Assembly (NCBI GenBank): GCA_020831825.1
Contig: JAFIFW010000010.1
Span: 1 to 64,000 of the forward strand
DNA: 64,000 bases
Source of the DNA: Methylophaga sp.
Lineage (GTDB): Bacteria; Pseudomonadota; Gammaproteobacteria; Nitrosococcales; Methylophagaceae
Direction of reading: 5' to 3'
The position numbers and the translations under genes were made by a program. The notes beneath the pieces were generated by a model. The model was given only the letters and a program-made list of their open reading frames with translations. It did no database searches and was not told where the DNA came from. Each line of letters opens with the position of its first letter. Within the stretch, counting starts at the first letter, position 1. Shown here piece after piece: positions 56,979 to 64,000 of this stretch.

Positions 56979-59900
56979 TACGCTTTTCGACCAGTTGCAT
57001 CAGCTCCTCAATCGGCACCGGCCGGCTGAAGAGGTAGCCTTGAGCGCGCTTGCAGTTTTGGGCTCTGAGAAAGGTTAGTTGTTCAGCAGTTTCAACGCCT
57101 TCGGCCACAACTTGCAGATCCAGACTTTCCGACATCGCAAGAATCGCATTAACAATAGCGGCATCGTCTTTGTCATCGGTGACATCGCTGACAAATGTTC
57201 TGTCGATTTTCAGCACGTTGAGCGGAAACTGTTTCAAATAGGAGAGAGATGAATAGCCCGTTCCAAAATCGTCAATTGCCAGAGTGACGCCCAAAGCACT
57301 GAGTTGTCGCAGGGTGTCAATCGCCAATTCGGTGTCCTCCATCAACAAGCTTTCAGTAATCTCAAGTTCAAGATTTTTTGCCGACATCCCGGTTTCAAGC
57401 AGTAAGTTATGGATATAACGCGCCAAGTGACCACCTTTGAACTGGCGCCCAGACAAGTTTACCGCCATCACAAAATCATCGGGCAAATCTGCTGACGACT
57501 CAACAAACTGACGGCAAGTTTCACGCAACACCCACTCACCCACTGTATTGATGAGACCGGTATCTTCAAGTAGTGGCACAAATCGACTGGGTGAAACTTC
57601 GCCCCAATGTTCGGTATGCCAGCGTAATAAAACTTCCGCGCCGGAAATTCTTCCGCTCTCCAAATCAATCTGCGGTTGAAAATGCAGATAAAACTCATTC
57701 TGCTCTACAGCTCTTCGCAGACTTGTTTCCAGCGCCAGACGCTGTGCAGCTTCGGCATTCATATCTGCTGAATAAAACTGAAAGTTATTACGCCCACTAT
57801 TTTTAGCGTGGTACATGGCAGCATCGGCATTACGGATGAGCATATCCACATCTCGACCATCAGCAGGATACAGACTGATGCCAATGCTTGGACTGATGTT
57901 CACTTCGGTACCATCCAGCAAATATGGCAAGGCCGCCGTGTTAAGAATTTTCTCAGCCACCTTGCCGACATATTGTGCTGACCGCACATCTTCCAGAATC
58001 ACCGTGAACTCGTCACCACCCAGCCGAGCCACTGTGTCGCCCTCACGTACGCAGGATCTGACCCGCTTAGCCACTTCACAAAGCAACATATCACCGACTT
58101 TGTGCCCGAGTGAGTCATTGATGTGTTTAAAGTGATCCAGATCCAGAAAAAACACTGCCAAACGTCCAGAGTTTCTGTGTGCCTTGTGAATGGCATGTTC
58201 GAGCCGGTCATTAAACACCGCACGATTCGGCAAGCCGGTCAGAACGTCTGCATTGGCGAGTCGAGTCAAACGTTCTTCGTTCTCACGCTGTTTGGTCACA
58301 TCCTCAAACAGCCAAATCGAACCTTCCGCAGGAGACTCGGGCTCAATCGCCTTTCCAGCTACCGCACACCAGAAACGTTGACCATTCATTCGAACCATTT
58401 CAACCTGTGCTTCAAAATCCTCACCCTGGGCAAGTGCGCTATAGGCGTTTTCGCCGAACTGCACAAAGGCTTCAAGACTCGGATGCAAAGACCTTGCACT
58501 CTCACCCTCAATTTGCGCGCGCGAGTAGCCAAATAATTGTTCAAACTTGTGATTGACGCGTATCAGGTGACGATCCTTGATGAAGGCAATCCCCACCATG
58601 GCATTTTCGAGAATAGCGTCCAGTTCAGAGGTTCTCTGCTGAAGTTGCAAACGGGTTTCTTTCCAGTCCGTGATGTCTGAAATGACACACACCCATAAAT
58701 CACCATCAATGCTGCTGACAGGACTCAATGACAACCAAACGGAAATCACATCACCGTTAAAATCATAACCATCAAATTCCCGGTGTTTTTTCTGCAACAA
58801 GTGCAGTTTGTCGGGCATCAGCAATGCAGGCGTACCATCAAGAAATCTGGACAGCGGTTGCCCCACCAACTGCTGCTCTTTGGCATGAAGTACTTGTTCA
58901 ACCGCAGGATTGCAGGCAGTGATCATGCCCTCGTTATTGAGGGTCAGAATGGCTTCCGGTACGCCATTAAGGATGGCGCGAATATGCTGTTCACGAATCT
59001 GCAGACTGTGTTTCGCCTCAGCCAAATCATTAATCAATATCTGATTGTTCTCGGCAAATTGATTAAAGTCTTTTGCCAACAGATTGAATTCTGCTGCTCC
59101 TGTTTGAGCCGTCAGGCGGGTATCAAATTGTTTGGAAGATAAGGCGTGCATCGCCTCACGCAGTCGATTTAATGGCTGGGCAATTCGATTCGACACCGTG
59201 AGGGAAAACCAGAACATGGCCAACACGACCAGTATCGTCAGTCCGATAATCAGCGCTCTTGCGCTGTCGGCAATGAGAGAAGACCTGTCAACCGTCTGCA
59301 GACTGTAGTGGTTGATAGCCCGAGACAATGACGACAAATCAGCAGACATTTGTTCAAGCAGTGCCGAGATTTGCCGTAGATTAGCACCGAGTTGTTGGCT
59401 GTTCTCGACTTCAAGCTGACGCAAGCGGCTGATGCCATTATCGGCGCTCAGACTGGTCGCGGCCAATGAGACACGATGCTCGGAAAGTTCTGCCAGGATA
59501 TCAAGACCTGAACCCGCCTGTTCGAGTGACTGAATTGCACTCTGCAAACTTTGATCAGATGCTTGTGTTGAAAGCATCAGAGAATCAACGTCCGCTGATG
59601 AGTTCACTGCGGTATGGATAAGTGCCCGAATATCTGCGGTCAGTTTCAACAAGGCAAAACTGACGGTCTGAAGTTGGGCACTCATCTGCACCCGAACTCG
59701 CTCTGACAAAGGTTGGTAGATCAATGAGAGTCTGGCGACCAGCTCCAGTGAACGTGCTTCAAGTTCATCGACGATAACTTGCTGCTCGTTAATCTGCTCA
59801 GCCAGCATTAGTTTTTCAGACATCAAAGCTGAAAGTTGAGTATCGAGCAGGAGAAATTGCTGATAATGCTGATACAGTTCATCCACGAGAGCTTCACCGC

Positions 59901-60228
59901 TGTTGAGCTTATGGCTGGACTGCGACAATCTTTGCCAATAATGCTCAAAGTCAGTCTCAAGCGTATTGCGATAGATCACTTGCTCGAGCTGTGTTTCATT
60001 GACGGCATTGATTATCTGTTGTTGACGCAACACAAAAGCTGCTGAAATTGAACTGATTTGGCGGCTGTTGTCTTCCAGCGGCAACACTTGCTCAATCAAG
60101 ACACGCTGGTTCTCGGCATAGCGAAGATTACTGTAGAGAGACACTGCTGCAATTATCATTACCGCGACGATAGTTGCTATTGCCCATAACCGGAGCAGCT
60201 TCCTCATACTCCACTGGTTAAATATCAT
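56923..60228 (-). CDS. Sensor with HAMP, two PAS, GGDEF and EAL domains
   Basis: A 1101-residue membrane protein. TM1 is near residues 10-30, then a ~300-residue helical periplasmic domain, TM2 near 327-347, HAMP, two PAS domains (about 415-535 and 540-660), GGDEF (active motif RLGGDEF at about 735) and EAL (EVLLRW at about 864, DDFGTGYSSLSYL later). The active-looking GGDEF and EAL motifs allow c-di-GMP synthesis and breakdown. Its signal is unknown. It could govern the c-di-GMP-I-like riboswitch upstream of the VPLPA-CTERM gene. Confidence 0.92.
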   Translation of the reverse strand: MIFNQWSMRKLLRLWAIATIVAVMIIAAVSLYSNLRYAENQRVLIEQVLPLEDNSRQISSISAAFVLRQQQIINAVNETQLEQVIYRNTLETDFEHYWQRLSQSSHKLNSGEALVDELYQHYQQFLLLDTQLSALMSEKLMLAEQINEQQVIVDELEARSLELVARLSLIYQPLSERVRVQMSAQLQTVSFALLKLTADIRALIHTAVNSSADVDSLMLSTQASDQSLQSAIQSLEQAGSGLDILAELSEHRVSLAATSLSADNGISRLRQLEVENSQQLGANLRQISALLEQMSADLSSLSRAINHYSLQTVDRSSLIADSARALIIGLTILVVLAMFWFSLTVSNRIAQPLNRLREAMHALSSKQFDTRLTAQTGAAEFNLLAKDFNQFAENNQILINDLAEAKHSLQIREQHIRAILNGVPEAILTLNNEGMITACNPAVEQVLHAKEQQLVGQPLSRFLDGTPALLMPDKLHLLQKKHREFDGYDFNGDVISVWLSLSPVSSIDGDLWVCVISDITDWKETRLQLQQRTSELDAILENAMVGIAFIKDRHLIRVNHKFEQLFGYSRAQIEGESARSLHPSLEAFVQFGENAYSALAQGEDFEAQVEMVRMNGQRFWCAVAGKAIEPESPAEGSIWLFEDVTKQRENEERLTRLANADVLTGLPNRAVFNDRLEHAIHKAHRNSGRLAVFFLDLDHFKHINDSLGHKVGDMLLCEVAKRVRSCVREGDTVARLGGDEFTVILEDVRSAQYVGKVAEKILNTAALPYLLDGTEVNISPSIGISLYPADGRDVDMLIRNADAAMYHAKNSGRNNFQFYSADMNAEAAQRLALETSLRRAVEQNEFYLHFQPQIDLESGRISGAEVLLRWHTEHWGEVSPSRFVPLLEDTGLINTVGEWVLRETCRQFVESSADLPDDFVMAVNLSGRQFKGGHLARYIHNLLLETGMSAKNLELEITESLLMEDTELAIDTLRQLSALGVTLAIDDFGTGYSSLSYLKQFPLNVLKIDRTFVSDVTDDKDDAAIVNAILAMSESLDLQVVAEGVETAEQLTFLRAQNCKRAQGYLFSRPVPIEELMQLVEKRISLPQTAEQAVHWGEALR

Positions 60229-60473
60229 GCTTGTATGTCCAATGATCCGCTCATCCTGGCTGTTGTCATTCGCTGACGGTCTCCATCGTACAGTCCAAAG
60301 AATCTACCAGCATACTCTCTGGAGCGCTAGGCCAGGTTATTACTGATCGCAAACGTGAATGAAGGCTGTCTCATCCATTGATACGATGGTAAAGCTGCCG
60401 TGTCAGTACTTGTCGGTGATAAGCAGTAAAACTTTGGGACGAATACAAATTGAATCCATCGCTTGAAGGATCC
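60229..60473. other. Intergenic region between ccoS and the GGDEF/EAL gene
   Basis: About 245 bp with no plausible gene, no clear terminator and no FNR box. Probably carries the promoter of the GGDEF/EAL gene. Confidence 0.35.
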
Positions 60474-60674
60474 TCATCGTACTTTTCCATCATCACTGTC
60501 TTGCTTATCGTCTTCGGACTGAGGATCTTGAGGTGCATCATCATCGAGCAGTATACGATGCGCTGCGCCTTCCATATCATCATACTGACCACTACGAACT
60601 GCCCAGAAAAAGACTGCTACACCGACCAAGCCCAGTAATAACATCGCCGGTAATAAACCATAAATGACTTCCAT
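60474..60674 (-). CDS. ccoS: cbb3 oxidase maturation protein CcoS
   Basis: A 66-residue protein with one N-terminal transmembrane helix (LLPAMLLLGLVGVAVFFWAV), then SGQYDDMEGAAHRILLDDD, diagnostic of CcoS. It starts 3 bp after ccoI. It is needed for heme and copper insertion into cbb3 oxidase. Confidence 0.93.
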   Translation of the reverse strand: MEVIYGLLPAMLLLGLVGVAVFFWAVRSGQYDDMEGAAHRILLDDDAPQDPQSEDDKQDSDDGKVR

Positions 60675-60677
60675 TTT

Positions 60678-63113
60678 TTACCCCTTGAACATTCGGCTGA
60701 TTCTTGCCGCATTTCCTATGACCACCAGAGAACTTATAGGCATGGTAATGGCAGCCACCAGGGGACTCACCAGAGCCATCATTGCCAGAGGCACCATGAT
60801 GACGTTATAGGTAAATGACAGAACAATATTCTGCCGAATCGTTTTGAGCGTCCGTTTGGCAAGTCTGCGCGACGCGTCAACCTGAATCAGCTCATTGTGT
60901 GAAAGAACAATATCAGCACTCTCTATCGACACATCAGTACCTGATGCCAGAGCAATGCCAATATCTGACTGTATCAGTGCAGGGGAGTCATTAATCCCAT
61001 CGCCCACCATGGCAACCACTTCGCCCTGCTCCTGAAGTTGACGAATCACCGCAGACTTATCCTGTGGCAAAACCTGTGCACGGCGCTCAACATTGCCAAA
61101 ACGCGCTGTCACAGCATCCACTACTGCCTGTCTATCGCCACTCAATACTGTAATCGCAATGCCTTGTGCTTTTAATGCATCGATGAGTTGCTGTGCATCA
61201 TGGCGTAGAGTATCTTCAACGCCAATCAACCCTGTCACCTTGCCATCAACAGCCACAAACACGCAAGTTACACCGGCTTTTTCATATGCAGACTGCTTCT
61301 CAGTGACCGACTCTGACACATCGATACTTTGCATCGCAAGCCATTCCCGGGTACCGACAATCACCGATTGATTGGCTACCAAACAGCTAACACCCCGACC
61401 AGGCGTTGCGGAAAAACTTGTCGTCTCCTTCAATGAAACGTCACGCTGTTCTGCTAAACTGACAATAGCCCTGGCAATGGAATGTTCAGAGTTTTGCTCG
61501 GCAGATGCGGCCAATTCAAGTAGCTGTGGCTCTGGCATATCCGACAGTGACTCTATTTTTACAACACGAAGCTTGCCTTCAGTCAAAGTGCCGGTTTTAT
61601 CAAAAACAAAATGTGTTGCTCCGGAGAGCCGTTCCAGCACTGCACCGTGCTTGACTAAAATACCCCGTGTTGCCCCAACTCCGGTGGCAACAGCAATCGA
61701 CATCGGTGTCGCCATGCCAAAAGCGCAAGGACAGGTGATGACCATCACAGACGCAGCCGCCAATAATGCAATGGCAAAGTCATATTGCACCCAATAAACA
61801 AATGTCAGTGTCGCAAGCGTTAAGGTAACCAGTACAAACCAGGGCACTATTCGGTCTGCCGTGGACTGCAATGGCGATTTGGAGGCCTGGGCTTCGTCCA
61901 TCATGGCAACAATTTTCGCCAGCATCGTACCTCTAACGACAAATTCCGCTCGAACCTTGAACGCACCTTCACCGTTCAAGGTGCCTGCAACGACCTTGTC
62001 GTTGACCGATTTGGCGACTGGCACTGACTCACCACTCAGCATCGATTCATCAACCGCGCTCTCGCCTTCCTCAATGTATCCATCAACCGGAATTTTTTCT
62101 CCCGGACGAACCAGTAACAGATCGCCAGGAACAACTGAGCGTATTGGCAAAATTGCCGTAGTGCCATCTTCTCGAACCACCGTCGCCAGCTTGGGCTGCA
62201 ACTCAAGCATGCGTCTTGTTGCCGACAGCGCATTCCGCTTGGAAATAGCTTCCAGATAACGTCCGACCAGTATCACAAACAGAAAGTTAACGACTGTATC
62301 GAAATACACCTCACCGGCCGTCGAACCGGATACCGTGATATAAACGGAATATAAGTAGGTTACCGTCGCGCCAATGGCAATCGGCAGATCCATCGTGAGA
62401 TAGGCACTTCTCAGACCGACAATTGCGTTTCTGAAAAATGGATAGCCTGAATAGAGCAATGTGGGTGTCGCAATAGCAAATCCGACCCAGTGAAACCAGT
62501 GTCTGAATTCATCCTGAGCCGCCCCGGTATACAGTGCGATGGAAACCCAAAGGATATTCATCATTGCAAATCCGGCAAAAGCCATCCGATAAACCAGGCT
62601 GCGATGACGTTTTGCTAATGCACCTTCTGCAGTTTCAGGATCAAAAGGCACTGCGGCGTAGCCAATCTGGGCCAACTTGCCCAGTACAGCAGATAGTGAT
62701 GTTTTGTTGTTATCCCAGCGCAGACGCAAACGCTTGGCTGTCAAATTTACATCAGCAGCATCTACCCCTGCTTGCTTAGCAAGAGCATGTTCAATCAGCC
62801 AGACGCAGGCAGCGCAGTGTATTCCTTCGACCAGCAGATTGATGGTGCGATGCTGCTGCATGCCATCAACATAATCAGATTGCACTTCATCCAGATCATA
62901 AGCTGCGAGTTCTTGAGGAATATCAGGCGGAGGTGCCAGTAATTCTCCACCAGGCGTTTTCTGATAAAAACTTTCAAGCCCGGCATCGTGGATAGACTGG
63001 CACACCGACTTGCAGCCATGGCAGCAAAAATTTCTGGATTCACCTCCAAGTACGGCATGAAAAACACCTGGCGTGGTGACCGGGAGTCCACAGTGATAAC
63101 AGGATTCTGACAA
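60678..63113 (-). CDS. ccoI: Cu+-transporting P1B-type ATPase for cbb3 oxidase (CcoI/FixI)
   Basis: An 811-residue P-type ATPase. It has an N-terminal cysteine-rich CYHCG...FCCHGC region, a heavy-metal domain GIHCAACVW, the TM6 CPC in [11 protein letters not shown], the phosphorylation motif DKTGTLTEG, and [10 protein letters not shown]. CcoI exports Cu to the periplasm for the CuB centre of cbb3 cytochrome oxidase. It is the third gene of ccoG-ccoH-ccoI-ccoS. Confidence 0.95.
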   Translation of the reverse strand: MSESCYHCGLPVTTPGVFHAVLGGESRNFCCHGCKSVCQSIHDAGLESFYQKTPGGELLAPPPDIPQELAAYDLDEVQSDYVDGMQQHRTINLLVEGIHCAACVWLIEHALAKQAGVDAADVNLTAKRLRLRWDNNKTSLSAVLGKLAQIGYAAVPFDPETAEGALAKRHRSLVYRMAFAGFAMMNILWVSIALYTGAAQDEFRHWFHWVGFAIATPTLLYSGYPFFRNAIVGLRSAYLTMDLPIAIGATVTYLYSVYITVSGSTAGEVYFDTVVNFLFVILVGRYLEAISKRNALSATRRMLELQPKLATVVREDGTTAILPIRSVVPGDLLLVRPGEKIPVDGYIEEGESAVDESMLSGESVPVAKSVNDKVVAGTLNGEGAFKVRAEFVVRGTMLAKIVAMMDEAQASKSPLQSTADRIVPWFVLVTLTLATLTFVYWVQYDFAIALLAAASVMVITCPCAFGMATPMSIAVATGVGATRGILVKHGAVLERLSGATHFVFDKTGTLTEGKLRVVKIESLSDMPEPQLLELAASAEQNSEHSIARAIVSLAEQRDVSLKETTSFSATPGRGVSCLVANQSVIVGTREWLAMQSIDVSESVTEKQSAYEKAGVTCVFVAVDGKVTGLIGVEDTLRHDAQQLIDALKAQGIAITVLSGDRQAVVDAVTARFGNVERRAQVLPQDKSAVIRQLQEQGEVVAMVGDGINDSPALIQSDIGIALASGTDVSIESADIVLSHNELIQVDASRRLAKRTLKTIRQNIVLSFTYNVIMVPLAMMALVSPLVAAITMPISSLVVIGNAARISRMFKG

Positions 63114-63179
63114 AACGTTAAGTCTGCTTTTGGATGCAGTTAAACGCAGCCATTCATGCTGCGTTGATGCAGATTGAAA

Positions 63180-63692
63180 TTAGTCTTGGCGCGAAATAAA
63201 CATTCTGCGTGTAATGGCAAACTCGTCTTCGCCACGACGCGCTTCAACAATAATGTCCCAATTGCCCGGCAAATGAAAATTAATATCTGCGGCGTAAACA
63301 CCATTTTCTGCGGCGTGCATGCTGACTGAGAAGTCTTCTCGTGCATCAGATGGACGATAAGCAAACAGTTCAACAGTATCAAGTTGCATTGACTCACCTT
63401 CCTTGTTCTGAATCAATACTTCCCAGCGCTGCTCAACACCTGTTTGGCTGTCAACAGGTGCCATGATAAGGCCTGACCAGCCTAATTCACGTTCGCGCGC
63501 AAGTCGTTCCTGCATCTCATCATAAGTGCGGCCACGCTCATAAAAATTTTCCAGTACAAGGTTGGGTGGCGAAGAGAATGCTTGATAGACGAAGATGATA
63601 TTCATGGTCACAAACGTGCATAAAAATGCCAATCCAGCCCACACCCAAGGGTTCTTTAATGCTTCACTATTTTTTTGCGAAATATTCATCAT
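63180..63692 (-). CDS. ccoH: cbb3 oxidase assembly protein CcoH/FixH
   Basis: A 170-residue protein with a single TM helix (AGLAFLCTFVTMNIIFVYQAF) and the FixH periplasmic domain ending NWDIIVEARRGEDEFAITRRMF. It is required for stable cbb3 oxidase. 9 bp after ccoG. Confidence 0.92.
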   Translation of the reverse strand: MMNISQKNSEALKNPWVWAGLAFLCTFVTMNIIFVYQAFSSPPNLVLENFYERGRTYDEMQERLARERELGWSGLIMAPVDSQTGVEQRWEVLIQNKEGESMQLDTVELFAYRPSDAREDFSVSMHAAENGVYAADINFHLPGNWDIIVEARRGEDEFAITRRMFISRQD

Positions 63693-63701
63693 TCAAATAA
63701 C

Positions 63702-64000
63702 TCAGTTCGGCCCCATAAACATACTTTCATAGCGGATTTGAATATCCGGCCCATTGATAACATCCGCTGTAAAAACAAGCGGGGAGATCGCTTGATTGAC
63801 AGCATCTTCCTCAACCCTGACAAATGCAGTGAGCTGATTAATTCGACCGGGCTCAATATGAACAAGATCATCCAGACCATGCAAAGTTGCCCCTTCAAGC
63901 CCACTAATACGATACTGCACTTCTATAGGATGTTGTGTTTTGTTAAGCAGGCGCAGTGTGTATTTGTTCTGTATAGAACCGTCGCTGAGCTGAACAAATA
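63702..64000 (-). CDS. ccoG: cbb3 maturation oxidoreductase CcoG (C-terminus only)
   Basis: The frame is open from position 64000 to a stop at 63702 and reads DGSIQNKYTLRLLNKTQHPI then QYRISGLEGATLHG and on to RYESMFMGPN. This is the Ig-like C-terminal domain of CcoG/RdxA, a 4Fe-4S protein that reduces Cu(II) for cbb3 assembly. The ferredoxin part lies outside the window. Confidence 0.9.
   Translation of the reverse strand, partial: FVQLSDGSIQNKYTLRLLNKTQHPIEVQYRISGLEGATLHGLDDLVHIEPGRINQLTAFVRVEEDAVNQAISPLVFTADVINGPDIQIRYESMFMGPN

Overview
The window reads as chromosomal DNA of an aerobic gammaproteobacterium. Supporting gene orders are the lepA-lepB-rnc-era-recO-pdxJ-acpS run, the rpoE-mucABC-degP envelope-stress operon, the ygfX/ygfZ divergon, pilS/pilR, and ccoGHIS for cbb3 oxidase assembly. 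Exosortase-type (VPLPA-CTERM) sorting and a complete glucosylglycerate set suggest a marine or salt-stressed lineage. A Methylophaga-like methylotroph is my guess, not proof. I see no rRNA, tRNA, CRISPR array or intact insertion sequence.

Layout. 1-1.4 kb: an McrB-type restriction gene running off the left edge, behind a small HTH regulator. 1.5-2.4 kb: a frameshifted membrane-protein relic and about 440 bp of apparently empty DNA. 2.4-7.8 kb: a MarR-like regulator divergent from a five-gene operon (TIM-barrel isomerase, diiron desaturase/hydroxylase, and a sulfonate/nitrate-type ABC permease, binding lipoprotein and ATPase) whose substrate is unknown. 8.0-9.9 kb: VF530-like protein, PQQ-propeller lipoprotein and a small exported protein. 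10.0-10.5 kb: two tandem copies of a roughly 80-nt small RNA gene. Each has a sigma-54 -24/-12 promoter, matching upstream elements at the same distance, a shared pyrimidine-rich core and a strong terminator. This is the most novel-looking signal here.

10.8-17.1 kb: glycerate kinase fused to a sugar-phosphoglycerate phosphatase, glucosyl-3-phosphoglycerate synthase, a GH13_18 phosphorylase and galU. Together they could make glucosylglycerate and recycle it to glucose-1-phosphate and 3-phosphoglycerate. A degenerate GGDEF protein follows. 17.2-19.1 kb: lexA with a Y-family DNA polymerase. 19.3-19.7 kb: two very short membrane-protein genes (36 and 34 codons), the second behind a perfect FNR box. 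19.7-23.1 kb: AlkC-like DNA glycosylase, a VPLPA-CTERM protein behind a c-di-GMP-I-like riboswitch, and rlmD.

23.2-33.2 kb: one long minus-strand housekeeping run (lepA, lepB, DUF4845, rnc, era, recO, pdxJ, acpS, cysM, ydbH, ydbL). 33.4-38.9 kb: a MATE exporter and the sigma-E regulon core. 38.9-48 kb: nadB, ygfX/ygfZ, pilRS, typA and suhB. 48-57 kb: an Ala-rich lipoprotein, an L,D-transpeptidase, bamD, nadE-glnB, sucCD, an aminopeptidase, dtd and an unknown membrane-anchored protein. 57-64 kb: a large GGDEF/EAL sensor and ccoS, ccoI, ccoH and the end of ccoG, running off the right edge.

Three themes recur. Cyclic-di-GMP appears as the riboswitch, the GGDEF/EAL protein and the dead GGDEF protein. 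Low oxygen appears as the cco genes and the FNR box. Alternative sigma factors appear as sigma-54 with the small RNAs and PilR, and sigma-E with its own operon.
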